Part shown: one piece after another, positions 56,117 through 64,000 of the stretch
Numbering within the stretch: the stretch's first letter is position 1
Layout: every line of letters begins with the position of its first letter
Assembly: GCA_000146855.1 (NCBI GenBank)
Contig: GL405246.1
Location: 857,709-921,708 of the forward strand
Length of the DNA: 64,000 nt
Direction: 5' to 3'
DNA from: [Eubacterium] yurii subsp. margaretiae ATCC 43715
Lineage (GTDB): Bacteria > Bacillota > Clostridia > Peptostreptococcales > Filifactoraceae
Program-made: the position numbers and the translations under genes
The notes under the pieces: model-generated
The model's input: only the letters and a program-made list of their open reading frames with translations
What the model was told of the DNA's origin: nothing
Databases searched by the model: none

Positions 56117-57037
56117 ATTTTTAAATCAGATTGCTTATGTGACTATCAAGTAATAGATTTATCACAGAAAAAAATGATGAAAAGTTATTTTGACCTTGTA
56201 GATTATAAGGCTTGTGAATACAGTTTTATGACGCTTTATATGTGGCAACATATATACAACACTCACGTCATGGAAAAAGATGACACTATGTATGTGTTCG
56301 GCCATGATGATAAGGGATATTTTTCGATAGTGCCTGTTTCCAAGAAGAAGAGATGGGAGAGGGACTTGATAGAGCTTGAAAAAATCTTTCAAAGATGCTT
56401 CAACTCTAGTAAAATAGTAATGCGTGCAGTTCCGGAAGAGTATGCCAAGTTCATCGAGGAGGAACATCCAAACAGATTTAACATATATAAGGAAAGAGAT
56501 GCCTTTGACTATGTATACGAGGCTGAAAAACTCAGAACCTTGTCAGGAAGGAAACTCCATGCCAAGAAAAATCACTTCAATTCATTTGTAAAAGAGTACG
56601 AGGGAAGATATGAGTATAAGAGACTGACTGAAAAATCACAGTTTAATGATGCTATGGATGTGATGAAGAGATGGGCAGAAAATAAGACCATAGATGACAC
56701 TATTGAGATAGAAAGCGAAATGGTAGAAAAGATATTTAAAAACTACGAGCAACATAAGGATACTAAAATAGGTGGTATATACATTGACGGTAGACTTGAG
56801 GCTTTTACCTTTGCGGATATGCTTAAGGACGATATGGTATGTGTTCATATTGAAAAGGCAAACCCTGATATTAGGGGGCTGTATCCTGCTATAAACAAAA
56901 TCTTCCTTAGTGAAGAGTTTCCTGATGTCAAATTTGTCAATAGAGAGGACGACTTGGGGCTTGAAAATCTAAGAAAGGCTAAGATGTCATATAATCCGGT
57001 GGAATTGATAGAAAAATATACACTTGTTGAAAAGTAG
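56117..57037 (+). CDS. DUF2156 (phosphatidylglycerol lysyltransferase C-terminal-like) protein
   Basis: GNAT-fold protein related to the catalytic domain of MprF and to FemX-like transferases. The first ATG (56174) gives 287 residues, but the family-typical N-terminus (VIDLSQKKMMKSYFDLVDYKACEYSF, aligning with the EYSF box) begins upstream of it in the same open frame, with no ATG, GTG or TTG. An ATT at 56117 has GGGGGG six bases upstream, so initiation at ATT (about 306 residues) is likely. Later motifs are LSGRKLHAKKNHFNSF, IGGIYIDGRLEAFTFAD and HIEKANPDIRGLYPAINKIF. No MprF membrane domain is present. The substrate is unknown. Confidence 0.78.
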   Translation: MFKSDCLCDYQVIDLSQKKMMKSYFDLVDYKACEYSFMTLYMWQHIYNTHVMEKDDTMYVFGHDDKGYFSIVPVSKKKRWERDLIELEKIFQRCFNSSKIVMRAVPEEYAKFIEEEHPNRFNIYKERDAFDYVYEAEKLRTLSGRKLHAKKNHFNSFVKEYEGRYEYKRLTEKSQFNDAMDVMKRWAENKTIDDTIEIESEMVEKIFKNYEQHKDTKIGGIYIDGRLEAFTFADMLKDDMVCVHIEKANPDIRGLYPAINKIFLSEEFPDVKFVNREDDLGLENLRKAKMSYNPVELIEKYTLVEK

Positions 57038-57110
57038 GCTAGATTAAGTTTATAGTTTTATAAATTAAGAGCTGAAAAAATACCATAAAAAATAATATAA
57101 ATAAATTGTC

Positions 57111-57162
57111 AAAAATCCATAAATTCTGTATAATTAGTTGTACAAAATTTATGGATTTTTTA
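57111..57162 (+). terminator. Intrinsic terminator of the DUF2156 gene
   Basis: AAAAATCCATAAATT (57111-57125) pairs perfectly with AATTTATGGATTTTT (57146-57160), followed by T-rich sequence. Confidence 0.85.
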
Positions 57163-57323
57163 TTTTCAAATCTATTTGTAATTTTAAGTATGGCTATAAC
57201 TTATAGTAATTTGATTAGCTTATGCTATTAATAATTTTAAGACTTATACTTTTTTAAATTATAAATATATAACTTGTTTAATTACTTAATATTAACTTAG
57301 CAAGGATAATAGAAGGTGGGAAA

Positions 57324-58514
57324 ATGGAGTTTTTGATTTCAACGAGCGAAAATGAGGAAACACAGGTTAAAAATCTGTGGAAATACTGTTTTGATGATAC
57401 TGATGAATATATGGACTATTATTTCACTAAGAGATATGAATTTGAAAATAACTATATAATCAAGGATGATGACGAGGTAATAAGCTCTCTTATGACAAAT
57501 AAGTATAGTCTTAAGATAAATGATGAGATAAAAAATGTATCATACATAGTAGGGGTGTCTTCTTCTGCAGTGCATAGAGGGGGCGGATATGCGAGTATCC
57601 TAATTAAAAGGACTTTAACTGAGCTGTATGAAAAGGGCGAAGATATTACAATGCTGATGCCTATTGATAGCTATATTTATACAAGATATGGATTTGCAAA
57701 TATTTATAATATGTTGGAACTTGATATACCTATAGATAGAATTAAGATAAATAAGACAAATCTAAAAGCTGTTTATTATGAAGATGATATTATGGAACAT
57801 CCTATTGAGATTTACAATAAAAGTATGTCAAGTATCGGTTCATATTTTGCCAGAGATGATTCGTATTTCCAAAATTTGATTGATGAGGTCAAACTTGAGG
57901 GCGGAAATATAATAATATGCTATGAGGATGACAGTCCGATCGCATATATGATATTTTATCCCAAATATGAAGGTGGTGAAACAGGATTTGTAAGAGAGAT
58001 TTTTTCGCTTAAAAAATCAGGTTATGACAAACTTATGGAAATAGTAAAATCACACTATACTCAGATAAAAAATGTAATTGTCCATAGTTATGAAAAATCA
58101 AATGTTTTCTATTATTTCAATGCAGATAATAAAATCACATATAAAATTAAGCCTTTTATGATGAGTAGAGTATTAAATGCTAAAAAGATTTTCCAAGAGC
58201 AGATAAATGCCAATTTAAGATATGTAGCATTTGAAGGTGGAAATTTGAAAATTAAGCTTATTGATGAGATTATACAGGAAAATAATAAGGTTTTTGAGAT
58301 AAGAAGTAATAAAGATAATGGTTTTATTTTGGATATTTCAGATTCAACAGAGGATTTTGAGATGAGTATATATGATTTTTCAAGGCTTGTCTTCGGATAC
58401 ATTAATTGGGAAATTTTATTATTTGAAAAAAATATTGAATTGTCTGATGCTAAGAAGTTCTTGCTAAATCTTCTTTTTCAGAAGAAAAATTCATATTTTA
58501 ACGATTATGTATAA
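57324..58514 (+). CDS. Eis-family GNAT acetyltransferase
   Basis: The 396-residue protein has the Eis architecture: an N-terminal GNAT domain with VSYIVGVSSSAVHRGGGYASILIKRTL (acetyl-CoA-binding V/I-x-V-SS-x-x-RGGGYAS loop, about 73-97), the MPIDSYIYTRYGFANI segment, a second GNAT-like domain, and a C-terminal sterol-carrier-like domain (about 290-396). Eis proteins acetylate amines such as aminoglycosides or protein lysines; the substrate here is unknown. AAGGTGG lies before the ATG. It is monocistronic, 80 bp before the RluD-family gene. Confidence 0.88.
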   Translation: MEFLISTSENEETQVKNLWKYCFDDTDEYMDYYFTKRYEFENNYIIKDDDEVISSLMTNKYSLKINDEIKNVSYIVGVSSSAVHRGGGYASILIKRTLTELYEKGEDITMLMPIDSYIYTRYGFANIYNMLELDIPIDRIKINKTNLKAVYYEDDIMEHPIEIYNKSMSSIGSYFARDDSYFQNLIDEVKLEGGNIIICYEDDSPIAYMIFYPKYEGGETGFVREIFSLKKSGYDKLMEIVKSHYTQIKNVIVHSYEKSNVFYYFNADNKITYKIKPFMMSRVLNAKKIFQEQINANLRYVAFEGGNLKIKLIDEIIQENNKVFEIRSNKDNGFILDISDSTEDFEMSIYDFSRLVFGYINWEILLFEKNIELSDAKKFLLNLLFQKKNSYFNDYV

Positions 58515-58593
58515 AAACATACTCAAAACGTATGTATTATATTATAGCTAAATAGTTTAAAATGCTTAGTAATATTAGTATTGGAAAGATAAA

Positions 58594-59496
58594 ATGGAAG
58601 AAATATTTACCTTACAAGAAGATGAAAACTTAATAAGATTGGATGTTTATCTTGGCGACAAATTGGAACTGTCTAGGTCTAAAATACAGAGTCTTATCGA
58701 AAGTGGAAATATAAGTCTAAATGGAAATAAGGCAAAGGCAAGTGTCAAGCTGAAAACAGGGGATACTGTCTATGTCAATTATCAAGAAGAAAATAAGGCT
58801 GAAATAAAGGCGCAAGATATAGCACTTGATATAGTCTATGAAGATGATGACGTACTTGTGGTAAATAAGCCACGAGGCATGGTAACACATGTGGCAAACG
58901 GAAACCATGAAGGAACTTTGGTAAATGCACTGCTATATTATCTAAAAGATGATATTTCCTTACAAAACGGTATGTATAGAGCAGGTATAGTGCATAGGAT
59001 AGACAAGGATACATCAGGGCTTTTGGTAGTAGCAAAAAATGACTTTTCATCCACAGAACTGACAAATCAGCTCAAAGACCATAGTATGACAAGGGTATAC
59101 ACCCTTATTTGCAACGGAGTAATAGATGAGGAGACAGTGATAGAGCAAAACATAGGTCGAAATCCCAAGGATAGGATGAAATATTGTGTAATCGAAGATG
59201 GGAAATACGCTCATACTACGATAATTCCACTTGAGATTTTTGAAAAATACACCTATGCTAAGGCTATATTAAAGACAGGACGCACTCATCAGATAAGAGT
59301 TCACCTAAGACATATCAACAGACCAATAGTTGGAGATAGGCTATATTCCAATTATAAGGAAAAGATTGACGGTCAACTGCTTCATGCAGGAACTCTTGGG
59401 TTCTTGCATCCTAAGACGAAAAAATATCTGGAATTTAGCGTGGAAGAGCCTGAAATTTTCCAAAGAGAATTAAAAAGACTTAGATCTATAGGATAG
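58594..59496 (+). CDS. RluA/RluD-family 23S rRNA pseudouridine synthase
   Basis: The 300-residue protein has an N-terminal S4 domain (RLDVYLGDKLELSRSKIQSLIESGNISLNG, about 15-45) and the catalytic domain with HRIDKDTSGLLVVAKN (nucleophilic Asp in HRIDKDTSG), GRTHQIRVHLRHI and LLHAGTLGFLHP. The S4 domain plus HRLDxxTSG motif indicate RluD, which modifies helix 69 of 23S rRNA. It lies 85 bp before murE, possibly cotranscribed. Confidence 0.93.
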   Translation: MEEIFTLQEDENLIRLDVYLGDKLELSRSKIQSLIESGNISLNGNKAKASVKLKTGDTVYVNYQEENKAEIKAQDIALDIVYEDDDVLVVNKPRGMVTHVANGNHEGTLVNALLYYLKDDISLQNGMYRAGIVHRIDKDTSGLLVVAKNDFSSTELTNQLKDHSMTRVYTLICNGVIDEETVIEQNIGRNPKDRMKYCVIEDGKYAHTTIIPLEIFEKYTYAKAILKTGRTHQIRVHLRHINRPIVGDRLYSNYKEKIDGQLLHAGTLGFLHPKTKKYLEFSVEEPEIFQRELKRLRSIG

Positions 59497-59581
59497 ATGA
59501 ATGATAAGTTATGCATATTTTGTCAATTAAATATAGAATTAATATATCATTACTAATGAACTGTGATTTTGCGGAGTAATT

Positions 59582-61057
59582 ATGAATTTAAAATATATAA
59601 TCAAGAATTTGAAAATAAAAAAAATATCAGGTCAAATTGATTTGGAAATAGAAGATATTGTATATGATTCCAAAAAAGCTGTAGAAAAAACTTTATTTAC
59701 TGCTTTAATTGGTATGACTTCTGATGGACATAAGTATATCGAAAACGCATATTCAAGCGGAGCAAGAGTTTTTGTAATTTCAAGAGAAGAATTTTTGCAA
59801 GAAAAAGAAAATGTTGAAATAATACAAAACTCAACATTTATTTTAGTTGAAGATACAAGAGTAGCCCTTGCAACGATGTCAGCTGAATTTTTCGGTCATC
59901 CGTCAAAAGAGCTCACTATAGTAGGTATCACAGGAACTAAGGGAAAGACTACTGTTTCAGGCTATATAAAATCAGTCTTGGACAATTCTGATATCAGTTG
60001 TGGAGTCATAGGTACGAACGGAATATATTTTGCAAATCAGTATTTCAAGACTGTAAATACTACTCCTGAAAGCTATGAGATACAAAAATATATGAAGAAG
60101 ATGGTAGATAATGGTGTTAAAGTACTTGCTATGGAAGTATCTTCAGGTGGAATAATGATGAATAGGGTGCATGGAATTGAGTTTGATTATGCTATATTTA
60201 CAAACTTGTCGCATGACCATATAGGTGAAAAAGAGCATCCTACATTTGAACATTATAGAGAATGTAAGTCCATGCTCTTTGCTATGAGTAAATACAGCAT
60301 AATAAATATTGATGATGAAAATTCAAAAGTCATGATAGAAAAGTCTAAGGATTATAAGACATATTCTATTGATTCAAGTTCTGATTTTCAGGCAAAAGAT
60401 ATCATCTATCCAAGTAATATTTCAGATATGAGGACTTACTTTGAAGTAAACGAAAAAAAATATGTAGTAAATTCATTTGGCAAATTCGGAGTATATAATG
60501 CACTATGTACAATCATGCTTTGTGAACAATTAGGACTTAGTTATCAAAGTATATATACAGGTCTTGAAAAAGCACATGTCAAAGGAAGATTACAGGTCAT
60601 AGATGGATTTACAGATATAAAAGTGATAATCGACTACGCACATAATGAAGTCAGCTTGGAAAATGTATTACAAACAGTAAAGGAATTAAAACCTAAAAGG
60701 CTAATCGTTCTCTTTGGCTCAGTGGGTACGAGATCTCAAAACAGAAGAGAAGAGTTGGCGACAGTTGCATCAAAATATTGTGATGTTATTATAGTAACGT
60801 CTGACAATCCTGATACAGAAAATCCGCAAAAGATTATAGATGAGATAGTATCACATATATCGCAAGATAAGAAAAAATATACTTATTGTTATGCAGATAG
60901 GGCAGTAGCAATTCAAAAAGCTATTGAAATGTCACAAAAAGGCGATGTTATTGTACTTGCAGGAAAGGGACATGAAGAATATCAGCTTATAAACGGTGTT
61001 AGAGAGCATTTTTCTGATGAAGAAGAGGTGAAAAAATACATTTTCCCAAAATCTTAA
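59582..61057 (+). CDS. murE: UDP-N-acetylmuramoyl-tripeptide synthetase MurE (non-DAP motif)
   Basis: Adds the third amino acid of the peptidoglycan stem in the cytoplasm. The 491-residue protein has N-terminal UDP-binding domain (VYDSKKAVEKTLFTALIGMTSDGHKYI), P-loop GITGTKGKTTVSGYI (about 115-129), central domain with TNLSHDHIGEHP-like TNLSHDHIGEKEHP, and C-terminal ligase domain with DYAHNEVSLENVL. The specificity motif reads DNPD at residues 408-411, not the DNPR that binds meso-diaminopimelate, so Lys, Orn or another amino acid is expected. GGAG lies 6 bases before the ATG. It precedes gltS and murI, in a glutamate/peptidoglycan context. Confidence 0.93.
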   Translation: MNLKYIIKNLKIKKISGQIDLEIEDIVYDSKKAVEKTLFTALIGMTSDGHKYIENAYSSGARVFVISREEFLQEKENVEIIQNSTFILVEDTRVALATMSAEFFGHPSKELTIVGITGTKGKTTVSGYIKSVLDNSDISCGVIGTNGIYFANQYFKTVNTTPESYEIQKYMKKMVDNGVKVLAMEVSSGGIMMNRVHGIEFDYAIFTNLSHDHIGEKEHPTFEHYRECKSMLFAMSKYSIINIDDENSKVMIEKSKDYKTYSIDSSSDFQAKDIIYPSNISDMRTYFEVNEKKYVVNSFGKFGVYNALCTIMLCEQLGLSYQSIYTGLEKAHVKGRLQVIDGFTDIKVIIDYAHNEVSLENVLQTVKELKPKRLIVLFGSVGTRSQNRREELATVASKYCDVIIVTSDNPDTENPQKIIDEIVSHISQDKKKYTYCYADRAVAIQKAIEMSQKGDVIVLAGKGHEEYQLINGVREHFSDEEEVKKYIFPKS

Positions 61058-61173
61058 TAGAAGATTTATAGGTAGATATTGAAATAAAATAATAATATTC
61101 AAATTTATAAATATTTGAAATTTTTATATCAAATTTTTGAAAATTTGAAATTTAACTTTCATTTTTTATCAAT

Positions 61174-61193
61174 TGAAATCACTAGATTTCAAT
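61174..61193. promoter_or_regulatory. Palindrome upstream of the gltS promoter
   Basis: TTGAAATC-ACTA-GATTTCAA (61174-61193), a perfect 8-bp inverted repeat 39 bp before the -35; possible regulator site. Confidence 0.4.
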
Positions 61194-61231
61194 GTTCTTT
61201 TCTTTCTTAAAGCTTTTTTAAAAACTTTCTA

Positions 61232-61260
61232 TTGAAATATTTAATTTTTTGTATTATAAT
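61232..61260 (+). promoter_or_regulatory. Promoter of gltS
   Basis: TTGAAA (61232-61237), 17 bp, TATAAT (61255-61260). The leader that follows (about 85 nt) has a small imperfect hairpin around GTAAGAAATG...CATTCTTTAC (61268-61292). Confidence 0.75.
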
Positions 61261-61353
61261 TAGGACGTAAGAAATGTTTTCACATTCTTTACATAGTTAG
61301 GCTTTTTTATGTACAATTTTTTATTTTTTATTTAAGAAAGGTGGAATTATCTT

Positions 61354-62691
61354 ATGGATTATCCTATCACATTAGAGAGCTTTAAAGATGTCGGGCCTAT
61401 TTTAAAAGAGCTCAACCTTGCTACTCACCAAAATGCACTTTATCTTGATGCCGGTGAAAAGATGACAACTCTTAAGCTTGACTTGATGCAAAGTTTCGCT
61501 GTTGCGTTGCTTGTGTATTACTTAGGAGTTTTATTGAAAAAGGTTATACCTCTACTTAATAAGTTTTGTATACCTGCTCCGGTTGCCGGAGGTGTTGTAT
61601 TTGCCTTCCTGCATCTGATAGTAAGAGAAACTATGCACTTCTCACTAGGTATTGATACTACTTTCCAAACACCATTCATGTTGGTGTTCTTTACAACAAT
61701 AGGTATGACTGCAAGTATTCAACTTATCAAAAAAGGTGGACTTGGTGTTATCATCTTCCTAATAGTTGCTTCTGTGCTTTGCGTAATACAGGATGCTGTA
61801 GGTATGGGAGTTGCTAAAGCATTAGGTCAAAATCCTCTACTTGGATTGATATGCGGTTCAGTTACTATGACAGGTGGACACGGTACAGGTGCTGCATTTG
61901 CTCCTACATTTACAGAAATGGGATTGAAGGGTGCAAATACATTTGCTGCTGCTGCCGCTACATTCGGTCTAGTTGTTGGATCTTTGATGGGTGGACCGCT
62001 TGGTTCTGCTCTTATAAGAAAAAATAACCTTAAATCAAAGGGTGCTGAATACACAGATAAGAAATTGGAAATGGAATCAGAATCTGAACAAGTAAACTTT
62101 GAAGAAATATTCAGAGCTACTGCTATAATAGTAGTTGCTGTTGCTATAGGTTCACTTATATCTATACCGCTTAAAAACGTACAATTACCTATAACAGGAC
62201 CTACAGGAGATCCTATGAAACTTAATCTTCCTGCTTACGTTCCTTCAATGATTATAGCATCTATAATTCTAAACATAGGTGAAGGTACAGGTGCTTATCA
62301 CATCAACCAAAAGGCTACAGGCGTAGTTGGAACTATAGGACTTAATGCGTTCTTGTCACTAGCACTTACAGGATTGAAACTTTGGGAACTTGCAGACGTT
62401 GCCGGACCAATGCTTATAATCTTGGGTATACAATCAGTAGTTATGTTCCTATTTGCATACTTTGTAACATTCAACGTAATGGGTAAGGACTTCGATGCGG
62501 CAACTATAGCCGGTGGACACTGCGGTTTTGGTATGGGTGCCACTCCAAACGGTGTTGCCAACATGACTTCAATACAAGAAGCATTTGGACCTGCTCCAAG
62601 AGCATTCTTCATACTTCCGATAGTTGGGGCATTCTTGATAGACTTTACAAATATGCTTGTAATTACAATATTCATGCAATTTGCAGGCTAA
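61354..62691 (+). CDS. gltS: Sodium/glutamate symporter GltS
   Basis: Na+-driven glutamate importer (ESS family). The 445-residue protein has about ten membrane segments. Two related GGG/GAxP-type reentrant loops appear as VTMTGGHGTGAAFAPTF (about 170-186) and TIAGGHCGFGMGATPNGVAN (about 383-402), the duplicated ion/substrate site of this family. AAAGGTGG lies before the ATG. A promoter and a strong terminator bracket it, so it is its own transcript. It lies between murE and murI, so imported glutamate could feed glutamate racemase as well as fermentation. Confidence 0.96.
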   Translation: MDYPITLESFKDVGPILKELNLATHQNALYLDAGEKMTTLKLDLMQSFAVALLVYYLGVLLKKVIPLLNKFCIPAPVAGGVVFAFLHLIVRETMHFSLGIDTTFQTPFMLVFFTTIGMTASIQLIKKGGLGVIIFLIVASVLCVIQDAVGMGVAKALGQNPLLGLICGSVTMTGGHGTGAAFAPTFTEMGLKGANTFAAAAATFGLVVGSLMGGPLGSALIRKNNLKSKGAEYTDKKLEMESESEQVNFEEIFRATAIIVVAVAIGSLISIPLKNVQLPITGPTGDPMKLNLPAYVPSMIIASIILNIGEGTGAYHINQKATGVVGTIGLNAFLSLALTGLKLWELADVAGPMLIILGIQSVVMFLFAYFVTFNVMGKDFDAATIAGGHCGFGMGATPNGVANMTSIQEAFGPAPRAFFILPIVGAFLIDFTNMLVITIFMQFAG

Positions 62692-62721
62692 GATAATTAT
62701 AAACTTATAAATATAAAGATT

Positions 62722-62758
62722 AAAAAAAGTATAGAGACTATCAATCTATACTTTTTTT
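62722..62758 (+). terminator. Intrinsic terminator of gltS
   Basis: AAAAAAAGTATAGA (62722-62735) pairs perfectly with TCTATACTTTTTTT (62745-62758). Confidence 0.9.
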
Positions 62759-63047
62759 AAAATATTTTTTTATTTGAGTAGAAACATCCTAAGTTGGATA
62801 TGTATTACCTATACAAAATAAATACTGGTGCTAAAATTTGCTATAGTTATGGAAACGTTCTTTAATTTTTGAATATTAATTGAAAATTTTAATATTTAAT
62901 AAAGTAAAAAAATGTTGTGACAATGAGTTTAAAGGATATCAGTATTAATCTTGTAGATGATTTTCTATAAGGAAAACCTAAATTGCAATATTAATAAGTC
63001 TTTGTATCAGTATTTTGGTATAATATTAAAAAGGGAGATGATTAGCT
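62759..63047. other. Intergenic gap gltS-murI
   Basis: About 290 bp, AT-rich. TATAAT at 63019-63024 is a candidate -10 for murI without a clear -35; GGGAG lies 10 bases before the ATG. No other element is seen. Confidence 0.45.
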
Positions 63048-63863
63048 ATGGATAACAGACCTATAGGTATATTTGATTCAGGAGTTGGAGCATTTTCAGT
63101 TTTAAACAAACTTGTGGAAGTAATGCCAAACGAGAACTACATATATTTTGGAGACAGTGGACATAATCCTTATGGTCAAAAGACGGCGGAAGAATTGCAA
63201 AAATTATGTAGTTGTATCGTCGATTTTCTTACTAGAAAAGAAGTAAAGGCTATAGTTATAGCATGTAATACTGCGACTGTGGCTGCACTTGACTATTTAC
63301 AAGAGAGATACTATCTGCCTATAATAGGTGTGATAAACCCAGGAGCGAAAGAGGCATTAAGACTCACAAAGAACAATAAGATAGGTGTTTGCTCTACAGT
63401 CTTTACTGCAAAGACTCATGGTTATCTTAATGATATCAATAAGGTCTCAAATAACGATAAGTCGTTAAAGGTTTATGAAGAAGGAAGTGTCAACCTTGCG
63501 AATATAATAGAAAACGGCTTTGAGTACAATGATGAAAATGAAGCTATAATCAAGGAGTTAGTGGGAAGATTTACAGATAACATAGACACTCTTATCTTGG
63601 GATGCACTCACTATCCTTTGGTAGAAGATTTGTTTGCAAAGTATTTTAAGGGAAATATAGTCGATCCGGGTATGCAGACAGCTATAGAGGCAAGGAATAT
63701 TCTTAAGGCTAAGAATATGTTGACAGATAGTAGTGATAATTACAAGGTTCAGTACTATGTGACTAAGGATGTACAAAATTTCAAAAATGTTGCAAAAAAT
63801 CTAACAAAAATTGCAATAGATGACATTTATGAAGTTAGTATTGAAGCAGAGCTTAATAATTAG
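63048..63863 (+). CDS. murI: Glutamate racemase MurI
   Basis: Makes D-glutamate for peptidoglycan. The 271-residue protein has the N-terminal IGIFDSGVGAFSVLNKL and YFGDSGHNPYGQK, catalytic Cys73 in IACNTAT and Cys186 in LGCTHYPLV. The usual GVGGL(T/S)V loop reads GVGAFSV, so the second Gly is replaced by Ala and Leu by Phe near the substrate site. Length is normal. The stop is followed by 137 bp of AT-rich sequence to the window end with no feature seen. Confidence 0.96.
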   Translation: MDNRPIGIFDSGVGAFSVLNKLVEVMPNENYIYFGDSGHNPYGQKTAEELQKLCSCIVDFLTRKEVKAIVIACNTATVAALDYLQERYYLPIIGVINPGAKEALRLTKNNKIGVCSTVFTAKTHGYLNDINKVSNNDKSLKVYEEGSVNLANIIENGFEYNDENEAIIKELVGRFTDNIDTLILGCTHYPLVEDLFAKYFKGNIVDPGMQTAIEARNILKAKNMLTDSSDNYKVQYYVTKDVQNFKNVAKNLTKIAIDDIYEVSIEAELNN

Positions 63864-64000
63864 TATGTAAAGACAGAATTTACTTAATAGAGTCATAATA
63901 TAAAGCTATTAGTGTAATTGATATTTAATAAAATAATGGAAAGCTTTCAATACATTGATTTAAAGAATATTAGAATAAATAAATCGAAATAATAAAATCC

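Noticed and set aside
61268..61353. Riboswitch in the gltS leader
   Set aside because: Only a small imperfect hairpin; no known riboswitch consensus and no terminator before the start codon.

Overview
The window looks like chromosomal DNA of a low-GC, anaerobic, Gram-positive-type bacterium (Clostridia, plausibly near Peptostreptococcaceae). The clues are very AT-rich intergenic DNA, strong AGGAGG ribosome sites, an alanine T-box leader, the Firmicute rimP-nusA-rnpM-ylxQ-infB-rbfA-nrnA-truB-ribF order, SdpI/SdpR and Bce-type modules, amino-acid fermentation genes (tyrosine phenol-lyase with an NSS symporter, a Na+/glutamate symporter, an iron alcohol dehydrogenase) and no respiratory genes. 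MurE lacks the DNPR motif of diaminopimelate-adding enzymes, so the peptidoglycan may be of Lys or Orn type. The taxon is inferred, not proven.

Layout. 1-6.4 kb (+): end of aspS, a phosphopantetheinyl transferase, a PC4-like protein, a FliK-like protein, an RsuA/RluB pseudouridine synthase, an alcohol dehydrogenase and asnS. 6.7-13.3 kb: K+/H+ antiporter, Cys-rich orphan, a PadR/DUF2812 pair under a four-half-site operator, then the NSS symporter and tyrosine phenol-lyase. 13.8-24.6 kb (+): translation and RNA-processing operon with its own hairpin leader, followed by a ClpE-type ATPase. 25-35 kb: SdpR/SdpI pair, a zinc-ribbon membrane protein, T-box plus alaS, der, recX and a LonB-like protease. 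35.3-40.4 kb: membrane orphan, aldo/keto reductase and flavodoxin, lipoprotein, mgtE with a leader ORF. 41-45.5 kb (+): ABC transporter with a frameshifted permease plus two-component system. 45.8-53.1 kb (-): decayed amidase, BtrH-like protein with PadR, an envelope operon (VWA lipoprotein, TlpA-like lipoprotein, glycosidase-like protein), and a PerM/AI-2E family protein. 53.3-64 kb: UgtP-like glycosyltransferase, tpx, zinc phospholipase C, DUF2156 protein, Eis-type acetyltransferase, RluD family protein, murE, gltS, murI.

The most interesting observation is a 20-codon ORF just upstream of mgtE (minus strand, 40335-40273). It encodes MVDPYPKPNGSGKKLNYKSA. Its acidic/alternating-proline start resembles the MgtL leader peptide (MEPDPTPLP...) that senses Mg2+ upstream of mgtA in enterobacteria. 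No M-box riboswitch is visible there. This suggests an independently evolved translation-based magnesium sensor in a Firmicute-type genome.

Other notable items are a family of about 130-bp intergenic elements with inverted TAATACTAAA/TTTAGTATTA ends, several complete promoter/operator sets for small regulator modules, and two broken genes. I saw no tRNA or rRNA genes, CRISPR arrays, prophages or insertion-sequence transposases.
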